From Halarchaeoplasma sp046498385 (GTDB taxonomy: Archaea; Thermoplasmatota; Thermoplasmata; Halarchaeoplasmatales; Halarchaeoplasmataceae), in contig JAWOAU010000020.1 of NCBI GenBank assembly GCA_046498385.1, positions 1-34,675 on the forward strand: a DNA stretch of 34,675 nucleotides, read 5' to 3'. The position numbers and the translations under genes were made by a program. The notes beneath the pieces were generated by a model. That model was not told where the DNA came from. It worked only from the letters and a program-made list of their open reading frames with translations, and did no database searches. Positions 8,902 to 14,858 of this stretch are shown here, piece after piece (within the stretch, counting starts at the first letter, position 1; each line of letters opens with the position of its first letter).

Positions 8902-9663
8902 ATGGATAATAGCATGTTGGTAATATTAGCTATATTGTTGGGGTCCGCCTTCATACCTTCTCTTTGTTATTTACTCTGGGTACGGAACTCTGAAAAGCAC
9001 GACCGGATCGCCTGGAGCTCTATATTCTTGCTTTTCATGTGGGGTGCGGTATTCGCCGTGATCATGGCAATAATACTTTCTTTTTTATTCGTAGGCGTAC
9101 TTTCACTAGAGACTTTACAGCAGGAATATATCTTCCTACAGCGCCTTCAAGATCCCACTATGATGACCTTGGTCATGGTTTGTGTCATAGCTCCCATCGT
9201 GGAGGAGTTTACAAAGGCCATGGGCGTGGTATACTTCAAGGGTAGGATATTCGAGTTGGAGGATGGTCTGATACTAGGTGCGGCATCCGGTCTGGGATTT
9301 GCGGCAACGGAAAACCTACTGTACGGGAGCAGTGCGTATATCCAATATGGCTTTCAGGCCTTTGTCATGGTAATAGTAATTCGCAGTATCGCCAGCACGC
9401 TGCTCCACGGTAGTGCTAGCGCTGTGGCGGGATATGGAATATCTAAGGGAATGATGTACAAAAAACACTATGCCGTACCCTATTATCTCGTGGCTGTGGT
9501 GATGCACGGCTCTTTCAACTACCTTGCATCCATTGGAATGTTTTACGGGGGAGATATCCCCTTGATAGCATTAGCAGCCGCTGTAATGTTTTCCTTGATA
9601 TCCTTTAAGCTGGTCAGGGGAAAGATTAAAGAACTCGATAGAAACGTTACCCTTCGCAGATAG
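8902..9663 (+). CDS. PrsW-family intramembrane metalloprotease
   Basis: The 253-residue polytopic membrane protein has about seven or eight hydrophobic segments. It carries the PrsW signature: EExxK at 101-105 ('VEEFTKAMG'), a glutamate in 'AATENLLYG' (E137), histidine H169 in 'STLLHGSASA', and H202 with N206 in 'VMHGSFNYL'. These are the expected metal-binding and catalytic positions within membrane helices. In Bacillus PrsW cleaves an anti-sigma factor; archaea lack sigma factors, so the substrate here must be different and is unknown. The gene sits between the HEAT protein gene (27 bases upstream) and the PLP decarboxylase gene (9 bases downstream of its stop to the ATG) on the same strand, so it is likely part of the same operon. 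Confidence 0.85.
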   Translation: MDNSMLVILAILLGSAFIPSLCYLLWVRNSEKHDRIAWSSIFLLFMWGAVFAVIMAIILSFLFVGVLSLETLQQEYIFLQRLQDPTMMTLVMVCVIAPIVEEFTKAMGVVYFKGRIFELEDGLILGAASGLGFAATENLLYGSSAYIQYGFQAFVMVIVIRSIASTLLHGSASAVAGYGISKGMMYKKHYAVPYYLVAVVMHGSFNYLASIGMFYGGDIPLIALAAAVMFSLISFKLVRGKIKELDRNVTLRR

Positions 9664-9672
9664 TTGGTACAA

Positions 9673-10806
9673 ATGAGAGCAAAAGATGCATTTCCACCAG
9701 AAGGACTTCCAGAAAAACAGATTATAGACCGTATCCTTAGAGCAGCCGAGGAGGATATGGATTTTGACAGCGGAAGAATATTCGGTTCTATGTGCACCTC
9801 ACCTTTGGATATAGCTAAAAAAGTACACAACATGTTCCTTAATACCAACCTAGGGAACCCTGGATTGTATCGGGGCACGGTGAGTTTAGAAAAGGAAATT
9901 CATGAGGCGGTTGCATCTTTAGTAAATGCTCCAAAGGGTTACGAGGCAATATCCGTAGGCGGTGCAACCGAGGGGAATATATTGGCTCTCTGGAATGCAA
10001 GAAACAAAAGCGGTAAAAAAAAGGTAATGCTGCCTGAAAGTGCTCATTTTTCGTTTAAAAAGGCCTGTGATATTCTCGAAATGAAGCCTGTGATGATCCC
10101 CCTTGATGATGATTACATGCCGGATCTAGAAGTGTTAGAAAAAAACATCGATAGGGATACGGCGATCATCGTTGGTATAGCGGGAACCACCGAACTTGGC
10201 ATCATCGAACCTATTGAGGCCATGGCGGACATAGCCGGAAACATTCACCTTCATGTGGACGGTGCCCTGGGTGGATTTACTATTCCATTTCTCAAGGAAC
10301 AAGATAAGCCACGTTATGATTTCAGCATACCCGGTGTTGACTCTTTGGTTTTAGACCCGCACAAGATGGGCCTATCTACCATTCCTTTGGGGCTGTATTA
10401 TTCGAGAGAAAAACACCCCATTTCCGTTGAATCTCCTTACCTGACAGGCGAACATCAGAAGACCATAACCGGTACCAGGACTAGCGCATCGATACCCGCA
10501 TTTTGGAGTGTCGTTAAATACCTTGGATTTCAGGGCTATGTTTCCATAGTTGAAAAGTGTATAGACAACACCCGTTTACTATTTGAAATGGGGCAAAGCA
10601 TCGGTTTAAAGCCCATCATTGAACCAGTTCTTAACATAGTTTCTTTCCACCATGAGAGGCCTTATGAAGTAGTTGAAAGGATGGACAGAAGTGGATGGAA
10701 CATATCTCGTACGGTTAATCCAAAAGGGTTACGGTTCGTTGTAATGCCCCATGTAACGGAGGAGTCCATACGTGTTATGCTCCCGGTTTTGGAGGAGTCT
10801 ATTTGA
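9673..10806 (+). CDS. mfnA: PLP-dependent L-tyrosine/L-aspartate decarboxylase, MfnA type
   Basis: The 377-residue protein belongs to the group II PLP decarboxylases. 'HVDGALGG' (194-201) holds the cofactor-contacting aspartate and 'LDPHKMG' (K231) holds the Schiff-base lysine. The family-typical 'GSMCTSPLDIAKKVHNMFLNTNLGNPGLYRG' lies near the N-terminus and 'ISVGGATEGNILALW' in the middle. In methanogens MfnA makes tyramine for methanofuran. In other Euryarchaeota the orthologue decarboxylates aspartate to beta-alanine for coenzyme A. No methanofuran or methanogenesis gene is seen here, so the aspartate role is at least as likely. I chose the ATG at 9673; a TTG at 9664 directly after the previous stop would add three residues. 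The dph2 gene overlaps its stop codon. Confidence 0.85.
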   Translation: MRAKDAFPPEGLPEKQIIDRILRAAEEDMDFDSGRIFGSMCTSPLDIAKKVHNMFLNTNLGNPGLYRGTVSLEKEIHEAVASLVNAPKGYEAISVGGATEGNILALWNARNKSGKKKVMLPESAHFSFKKACDILEMKPVMIPLDDDYMPDLEVLEKNIDRDTAIIVGIAGTTELGIIEPIEAMADIAGNIHLHVDGALGGFTIPFLKEQDKPRYDFSIPGVDSLVLDPHKMGLSTIPLGLYYSREKHPISVESPYLTGEHQKTITGTRTSASIPAFWSVVKYLGFQGYVSIVEKCIDNTRLLFEMGQSIGLKPIIEPVLNIVSFHHERPYEVVERMDRSGWNISRTVNPKGLRFVVMPHVTEESIRVMLPVLEESI

Positions 10807-11759
10807 TTCTCAGCGGGTATCGTTTTGATACTGAAAATCTAAGAAAAGAACTCAAAGAGATGGGGGTGCGTAAGGCTTTACTTCAGGTTCCGGACGGATT
10901 GCGTTATAAGTCGAAGGAATTAGTGAATGAATTTGATGTGGATACGGAAATCTGGGGAGGCAGTTGTTATGGTGCGTGTGATCTCCCTGCATCCATCGAT
11001 GATGCAGACGTGCTGATCCACGTTGGCCATTCTGAGATCCCCAACTTGAAGCCGAATTATCCCGTGATATACGTGGAGGCATGGAATACTGCCAAATACG
11101 ATGTACCGGATGATTTTGTTGAAATGTTTACCGGTAAAAAAATCGCGGTGTACTCAACCGTTCAATATATGGAACAGCGGGATAAGATGGCTGATATACT
11201 AGAGGAAAATGATGCCGAGGTAACAATGGGAAGGGGAGATGAGAGGATCAAGCATCCTGGACAGGTTCTAGGATGCAATTTCTCTTCTCGTTGTGAAGCC
11301 GATGAACATATATTCATAGGTACTGGATCTTTTCATCCCGTAGGTCTGTCTCTTTCTCTTAATAAATCGGTACACGTATTTGATCCTGTGATGGAAAGAT
11401 ATTATACAACTGAAAAAATGTTAGACCGATTGTTGAGGAAGAGGTTCGCATCCATAACCTTGGCAGAAGAAAAGGAGTCTTTTGCCATCATCGTTTCCGA
11501 TAAGATCGGTCAGGAACGATATGGATTGGCAGCCGATCTAAAAGATGAATGTGACCTCTGTGCAGTAGTACACATGAACGAGATAAGCCCTGATAAAATA
11601 GATTCATTGGGATTCGATGTGGCGGTGAACACGGCATGCCCTAGGTTGGCCCTTGATGATTCCATCCGCTTTAAAACCATTATGCTTACACCCTGTGAAT
11701 TCAGGATCGCCCGAAAAGAGTTAGAATGGGATGAATGGAAAATGGACGAGATAGACTAA
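10803..11759 (+). CDS. dph2: Diphthamide biosynthesis enzyme Dph2
   Basis: The 318-residue protein is the archaeal Dph2 Fe-S enzyme. It transfers the 3-amino-3-carboxypropyl group of SAM to a histidine of elongation factor 2, the first step of diphthamide formation. It uses a [4Fe-4S] cluster held by one cysteine from each of three domains. The matching cysteines are visible: C59 in 'GGSCYGACD', C158 in 'GQVLGCN' and C279 in 'NTACPR'. The start is a TTG that overlaps the preceding stop as TTGA, with GGAGGAG a few bases upstream (10791-10797). The first ATG (residue 20) would cut off the conserved 'TENLRKELKEMGVRKALLQVPDGL' segment. The stop is followed 1 base later by the end of the convergent Lrp-like gene. 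Confidence 0.93.
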   Translation: MILSGYRFDTENLRKELKEMGVRKALLQVPDGLRYKSKELVNEFDVDTEIWGGSCYGACDLPASIDDADVLIHVGHSEIPNLKPNYPVIYVEAWNTAKYDVPDDFVEMFTGKKIAVYSTVQYMEQRDKMADILEENDAEVTMGRGDERIKHPGQVLGCNFSSRCEADEHIFIGTGSFHPVGLSLSLNKSVHVFDPVMERYYTTEKMLDRLLRKRFASITLAEEKESFAIIVSDKIGQERYGLAADLKDECDLCAVVHMNEISPDKIDSLGFDVAVNTACPRLALDDSIRFKTIMLTPCEFRIARKELEWDEWKMDEID

Positions 11760-11760
11760 T

Positions 11761-12099
11761 CTAGCCGCTGTTTTCGGCGTCTATTATGTTGAACCTCTCT
11801 TTATAGGTTGTGATGACCATCATACTTTTGACATCTTCTATTCCTGTAAGGCTCGAAGTCTTTTCCAGTAGGAATTTTTTCATATGGTCGTAATCCTTAA
11901 ACCTTGCTTTGATCACAAGGTCGACATCGCCAGTGACCAGAAACACATCTTCTATGTTGTTCGATTCGGAGAGCTTTTCGGCCACCACGTCTACCTGTTT
12001 GGTATCTACCTTGATTGAAATAATAGAACTAACACCACGACCTTCGTAATAGCTCGATAACACTTTTTCGTATTCTTCGTTTACTTTTCCTTCACTCAT
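11761..12099 (-). CDS. Stand-alone Lrp/AsnC ligand-sensing (RAM) domain protein
   Basis: This 112-residue protein matches only the C-terminal sensor half of Lrp/AsnC regulators. The alpha-beta pattern 'SSIISIKVDTKQVDVVAEKL' is followed by the signature 'VTGDVDLVIKARFKD' (about 55-69) and 'IEDVKSMMVITTYKE'. The first ~20 residues are polar and too short for the usual helix-turn-helix, so it cannot bind DNA in the Lrp way by itself. Stand-alone RAM domains are common in archaea, where they bind amino acids and may co-assemble with full-length Lrp proteins; that role here is inferred. A 55-residue unknown gene lies 61 bases upstream on the same strand. Its end abuts the convergent dph2. Confidence 0.87.
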   Translation of the reverse strand: MSEGKVNEEYEKVLSSYYEGRGVSSIISIKVDTKQVDVVAEKLSESNNIEDVFLVTGDVDLVIKARFKDYDHMKKFLLEKTSSLTGIEDVKSMMVITTYKERFNIIDAENSG

Positions 12100-12160
12100 A
12101 CTATCAACTCGATTTCTGAGATGCGATACGGCTAGTTACAGCCGTCGATTGTTTTATCAT

Positions 12161-12328
12161 TCAGAGGGCATTTTCGATCTCTTCCTGAAGATCCTCATAG
12201 ACCTGCTGCAATAGGTTTTCAAGCAGTGGATTTTCGTATTCTACATACCGACCTAAGCTTGTTTGTACCTTGGCAAGGAACGACGAATTATTTTTTACTA
12301 TTTCTATCGTACAGAGGGTTTCTTCCAT
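12161..12328 (-). CDS. Small acidic protein of 55 residues, unknown function
   Basis: This short open frame on the minus strand starts ATG at 12328 and ends TGA at 12161. Three things support it as a real gene. It has a good ribosome site, GAGGTGA, about 4 bases before the ATG. A consensus TATA box (12366-12373) lies 40 bases upstream. It also has a plausible soluble, helix-rich, acidic sequence (begins 'MEETLCTIEIVKNNSSF', ends 'EDLQEEIENAL'). I do not recognise the family. It is followed by the free-standing Lrp/AsnC sensor gene on the same strand and is divergent from rps6e. Whether the two minus-strand genes form an operon cannot be told from the sequence. Confidence 0.6.
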   Translation of the reverse strand: MEETLCTIEIVKNNSSFLAKVQTSLGRYVEYENPLLENLLQQVYEDLQEEIENAL

Positions 12329-12365
12329 CCAGTCACCTCATTCAGTTGGGGGTACAACCATCTAG

Positions 12366-12373
12366 TATATAAA
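12366..12373 (-). promoter_or_regulatory. TATA box for the 55-residue protein gene
   Basis: On the minus strand this reads TTTATATA. It predicts a transcript start near 12343, leaving a leader of about 15 bases that contains the GAGGTGA ribosome site before the ATG at 12328. Confidence 0.55.
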
Positions 12374-12443
12374 ATTTTTTACACGGCATTTTTATAACAC
12401 CGTTTTAATCCTAAATTCAAAAGACATGACCTATCCATCAAAG

Positions 12444-12451
12444 TTTTATAG
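12444..12451 (+). promoter_or_regulatory. TATA box of the rps6e-aIF2-gamma operon
   Basis: TTTTATAG lies about 47 bases before the S6e ATG. The predicted transcript start near 12474 leaves a leader of about 20 bases holding GAAGGTG (12481-12487) as ribosome site, so this operon is leadered, unlike several neighbours. Confidence 0.5.
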
Positions 12452-12494
12452 TAGTAGAATATAGTCCACACAAATTAGATGAAGGTGTTTCCAA

Positions 12495-12890
12495 ATGGTA
12501 GAGTTTCAAGTATCTATTGCTGATCCAAAAGAAGGGAAATCTTTCCAAACAAAGGTTGACGGGCATCATGCCAACTCGCTGATAGGTAAAAACATCAACG
12601 ACAAGGTTGACGGAATATTCGTAGGTTTACCAGGTTATAAACTCAGGATTACGGGAGGAAGCGACTCTGGCGGCTTTCCCATGAAAAAAGGTATGCCATC
12701 ACCGGGCCGTAAACGAATAATTGGAAAGAAGGGTGTTGGTTTTAAATCAAACCCTAAACACGTAAGGTTGAAAAAAACCGTAAGGGGGGGCAGAATCTCC
12801 GCAGACATATCACAGATAAATATGAAGGTGGTAGAGCACGGACCCAAAAAAGTATCTGATGTATTTCAAGAAGATAAAGGAGAAGACTGA
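12495..12890 (+). CDS. rps6e: 30S ribosomal protein S6e
   Basis: The 131-residue protein has the S6e core: 'VSIADPKEGKSFQTKVDG' near the start, 'LIGKNINDKVDG' and the conserved 'GSDSGGFPMKKGMPSPGRKRI' segment, followed by a basic 'VRLKKTVRGGRIS' tail. Length is typical of archaeal S6e, which lacks the long phosphorylated tail of the eukaryotic protein. It is a small-subunit ribosomal protein. The stop TGA overlaps the ATG of the aIF2-gamma gene by one base. The S6e-aIF2-gamma pairing is common in archaea, so the two translation genes are clearly co-transcribed. Confidence 0.97.
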   Translation: MVEFQVSIADPKEGKSFQTKVDGHHANSLIGKNINDKVDGIFVGLPGYKLRITGGSDSGGFPMKKGMPSPGRKRIIGKKGVGFKSNPKHVRLKKTVRGGRISADISQINMKVVEHGPKKVSDVFQEDKGED

Positions 12891-14122
12891 TGAAAGTACC
12901 TAGACAGCCTGAAGTAAACATCGGTTTGGTAGGTCACGTAGATCATGGGAAAACCACGCTAACGGAAGCTCTCAGCGGCGAGTGGACGGACCGTCACTCC
13001 GAAGAAACCAAGAGAGGTATCAGCATAAGATTAGGCTATGCGGATACAGCTTTCTATAAATGTCCATCATGCCAGGGTTCCGAAGCTTATACACCTAATA
13101 CTAAATGTCGTAAATGTGGGGGTGAGGCAAAACTACTCAGGGCGGTTTCATTCGTGGATTCACCCGGTCACGAGACACTCATGGCAACTATGCTTTCAGG
13201 GGCGTCCATGATGGATGGTGCGGTTTTGGTAATCGCGGCCAACGAGGAATGTCCCCAGCCCCAGACTCAAGAACATCTTATGGGATTAGACATATCTGAC
13301 GTTAAAAACGTTATAATCGTTCAAAATAAAGTAGATCTTGTGACCTCGGAGAAGGCGAAGGATAATTATCAGCAGATAAAAAACTTTACAAAAGGCACAG
13401 TTGCCGAAGATGCTCCTATAATACCGGTCTCGGCACACCATGATGTCAATATAGATATATTGATAGAGGCCATAGAAGAACATATCTCTACTCCTGAAAG
13501 AGACGAGAAAGCATCTCCCCTGATGTCGATCGCACGTTCCTTTGACGTCAACCAACCTGGCACATCCATAAAGGAGTTAAAAGGAGGTGTGGTCGGCGGA
13601 AGTGTCGGACGAGGCACACTCGAAGTGGGAGATAAAATCGAGATACGACCCGGCTTTAAAAATGAAAGTGTCGGAGAGCCAAAATGGGATCGTATAGTCA
13701 CTGAGGTGCGGTCACTTACGAGCGGCGCTTTGAAACTTGATAAGGCAAGACCCGGTGGGTTGATAGGTGTAGGAACAGGCCTCGACCCATCCTTGACTAA
13801 ATCCGATAGCTTGGTGGGACATGTGTTGGGCTATCCTGACGAATTACCTCCAATAATGGAGGACTTTGTGATGAACGTTCATCTTTTAGATAAGGTTGTA
13901 GGTGTGGATAGAGATCTTAAAGTCGAAGAGATAAAAACTCGTGAACCTTTGATGCTTACCGCCGGAACCGCGACTACCGTTGGGGTGGTGTCCTCCGCCA
14001 GGGGAAAGGAGGCAGCTGTTAAACTTAAAAGGGCTGTATGTGGGGAATCAGGCCAGAGGATCGCCATCAGTAGAAGGATCAAGGGCAAGTGGCATCTTAT
14101 AGGATACGGTATAATCGAATAA
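12890..14122 (+). CDS. eif2g: Translation initiation factor aIF2 gamma subunit
   Basis: The 410-residue GTPase is the core of the heterotrimeric aIF2 that brings Met-tRNAi to the 30S subunit. GTPase motifs are present: G1 'GHVDHGKT' (15-22), G3 'DSPGH' (90-94) and G4 'NKVD' (146-149). The zinc knuckle unique to this subunit is formed by C58, C61, C73 and C76. Beta-barrel domains II and III follow, with 'RSFDVNQPGT' at the start of domain II. Length is as expected for archaea. The start overlaps the stop of rps6e (TGATG). A T-rich stretch just after the stop probably ends the operon. Confidence 0.97.
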   Translation: MKVPRQPEVNIGLVGHVDHGKTTLTEALSGEWTDRHSEETKRGISIRLGYADTAFYKCPSCQGSEAYTPNTKCRKCGGEAKLLRAVSFVDSPGHETLMATMLSGASMMDGAVLVIAANEECPQPQTQEHLMGLDISDVKNVIIVQNKVDLVTSEKAKDNYQQIKNFTKGTVAEDAPIIPVSAHHDVNIDILIEAIEEHISTPERDEKASPLMSIARSFDVNQPGTSIKELKGGVVGGSVGRGTLEVGDKIEIRPGFKNESVGEPKWDRIVTEVRSLTSGALKLDKARPGGLIGVGTGLDPSLTKSDSLVGHVLGYPDELPPIMEDFVMNVHLLDKVVGVDRDLKVEEIKTREPLMLTAGTATTVGVVSSARGKEAAVKLKRAVCGESGQRIAISRRIKGKWHLIGYGIIE

Positions 14123-14143
14123 TTTTTTAGCCTGTTTTATTTG
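14123..14143 (+). terminator. T-rich terminator after the aIF2-gamma gene
   Basis: Directly after the stop codon there is a run of six T and a further TTTT/TTT cluster with no clear hairpin, in keeping with oligo-T termination in archaea. It also separates this operon from the 5S locus transcribed from the other strand. Confidence 0.45.
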
Positions 14144-14187
14144 GAACTAAGTTCATAACATTCTAAGCACTAGACCGTGATGAGAAT

Positions 14188-14282
14188 AAAAAGTGAGCAA
14201 CTGACAGCGGGCCAAAGGCCGAAAATGGGCTTCAGGCAGCTCGGTTTACCTTTCTCCCCGTAGGGAGCGAGGCTCCGAACCT
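14188..14282 (-). other. Structured GC-rich trailer of the 5S transcript, ending in a hairpin and oligo-T
   Basis: Downstream of the mature 5S end the minus strand stays GC-rich for about 90 bases. It can form a first stem (GGTT near 14279 with AACC near 14244, enclosing a CTCCC/GGGAG hairpin). A second, long stem has GAGC at 14239-14242 pairing with GCTC at 14195-14198, with inner CTGA/TCAG and GGCC/GGCC pairs. Five T follow (14188-14192 read on the minus strand). I found no tRNA, SRP RNA, RNase P RNA or box H/ACA signature in it. It is either 5S precursor trailer plus terminator or a small RNA of its own. Confidence 0.45.
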
Positions 14283-14423
14283 AACCCAACGACCAAGGGG
14301 TCCGCGAAGGACCTAGGCTTCCCATGGGCTCGCGCTCCATAGTACCACAGAGTACGCTGGTAGGCTTAACTTCTGGGTTCGGGATGGGACCAGGTGTTAC
14401 CCTACCGCTATGGCCGTCACGTT
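14283..14423 (-). rRNA. 5S ribosomal RNA, solitary, with an apparent extra hairpin near the 3' end
   Basis: The minus strand holds the archaeal 5S core, including 'CCATCCCGAACCCAGAAG' in the helix III loop and 'GTACTATGGAGCGCGAG' in the loop E/helix IV region. The 5' end AACGTGACGGCC (14423-14412) pairs with the 3' end GGTCGTTGGGTT (14294-14283) over 12 positions with one mismatch and three G-U pairs, which fixes the limits. Helix II (GGTAGG/CCTACC) also forms. The span of 141 bases is longer than the usual ~120-125. Compared with a halobacterial 5S there are about 15 extra bases between helix V and the 3' strand of helix I, able to form GGTCC/GGACC around TTCGC. No 16S or 23S gene is beside it. 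A perfect TATA box lies upstream at 14450-14459. Confidence 0.9.
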
Positions 14424-14449
14424 GCTCGTTAAAAGAGTTAATGTGAACC

Positions 14450-14459
14450 TATATATATA
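14450..14459 (-). promoter_or_regulatory. TATA box of the 5S rRNA gene
   Basis: A ten-base alternating TATATATATA is centred 31 bases upstream of the 5' end of the 5S helix. It is the strongest TATA box in the neighbourhood and predicts a transcript starting about 5 bases before the mature end. Confidence 0.75.
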
Positions 14460-14516
14460 CCTTTTGTCCACCAGCTCTGGACGAGTTTGATGTATTGTTA
14501 AACGAACAAGTATTTC

Positions 14517-14557
14517 GTCACTTTTCTCCTCGATGCCCGATCCGGGATTCCGGTCGG
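14517..14557. repeat. Direct repeat copy A, interrupted by a tRNA-end-like insert
   Basis: The block GTCACTTTTCTCC (14517-14529) and TTCCGGTCGG (14548-14557) recurs as one continuous block at 14641-14664 (GTCACTTTTTCTCC then TTCCGGTCGC). Here the two halves are split by 18 bases (14530-14547) that contain the 3' end sequence of the nearby tRNA-Arg. Copy spacing is about 124 bases. Confidence 0.7.
14534..14550 (-). pseudogene. Relic of the tRNA-Arg 3' end
   Basis: The 17 bases tgcccgatccgggattc (plus strand) are identical to 14670-14686, the 3' end and distal T-arm of tRNA-Arg, in the same orientation. Beyond the identity the T-loop region has decayed, and no anticodon or D arm is present. 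GGAGAAAAGTGAC follows 4 bases after the relic and recurs after the intact tRNA as well. This fits the remains of a second tRNA copy or of a site-specific integration event. Confidence 0.65.
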
Positions 14558-14640
14558 AATATTCACTGCGTTCATATTCCAAATGCTCGTGCATTTAAAA
14601 ACAAATGCACTCACGAACCTCCGGTTCTCATCCCTCTCCG

Positions 14641-14664
14641 GTCACTTTTTCTCCTTCCGGTCGC
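14641..14664. repeat. Direct repeat copy B, next to the 3' end of tRNA-Arg
   Basis: GTCACTTTTTCTCC plus TTCCGGTCGC form the uninterrupted partner of the split block at 14517-14557. It lies 5 bases from the 3' end of tRNA-Arg. On the minus strand, ACTTTT just after the tRNA can also pair with AAAAGT at the far side of this block, which would give a terminator-like stem. Confidence 0.65.
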
Positions 14665-14669
14665 AAAAG

Positions 14670-14743
14670 TGCCCGATCCGGGATTCGAACCCGGGTAAGA
14701 GGCTCCGCAGGCCTCCATGATATCCAGACTACACCAATCGGGC
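14670..14743 (-). tRNA. tRNA-Arg, anticodon GCG
   Basis: The minus strand folds as a full cloverleaf of 74 bases. The acceptor stem is GCCCGAT/ATCGGGC, the D arm holds AGTCTGGAT, and the anticodon stem GAGGC/GCCTC carries the loop CTGCGGA (anticodon GCG, reading CGC). The variable loop is short, and the T arm CCGGG/CCCGG has the loop TTCGAAT. The discriminator base is A, CCA is not encoded and there is no intron. C35, the main arginine identity base, is present. A TATA-like AAATTAAATT lies at 14776-14785. The gene is read in the same direction as the 5S gene 250 bases downstream. Confidence 0.95.
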
Positions 14744-14775
14744 TGTTTTGTTAGACCTTTGTAAGATAAACTACT

Positions 14776-14785
14776 AATTTAATTT
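14776..14785 (-). promoter_or_regulatory. TATA-like box of tRNA-Arg
   Basis: AAATTAAATT on the minus strand is centred about 37 bases upstream of the mature tRNA 5' end, which would leave a short 5' leader for RNase P to remove. Confidence 0.45.
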
Positions 14786-14858
14786 ATCGACGCTCTTTCT
14801 AGCGATAAGAGGGACAATAATTATCTATGGTGGTGTTCATTGGGGTTAGGTCATAATC

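Noticed and set aside
14177..14204. GTGATGA followed by CTGA on the plus strand, as in a box C/D guide RNA
   Set aside because: Only 28 bases from the C-like to the D-like box, with no D'/C' pair and no closing stem; too short for an archaeal C/D sRNA, and it lies in the trailer and terminator region of 5S.
14495..14698. 67-residue open frame on the plus strand across the tRNA relic and the tRNA
   Set aside because: It runs through the tRNA gene and the non-coding repeats, has no ribosome site, and its product has no protein-like pattern.
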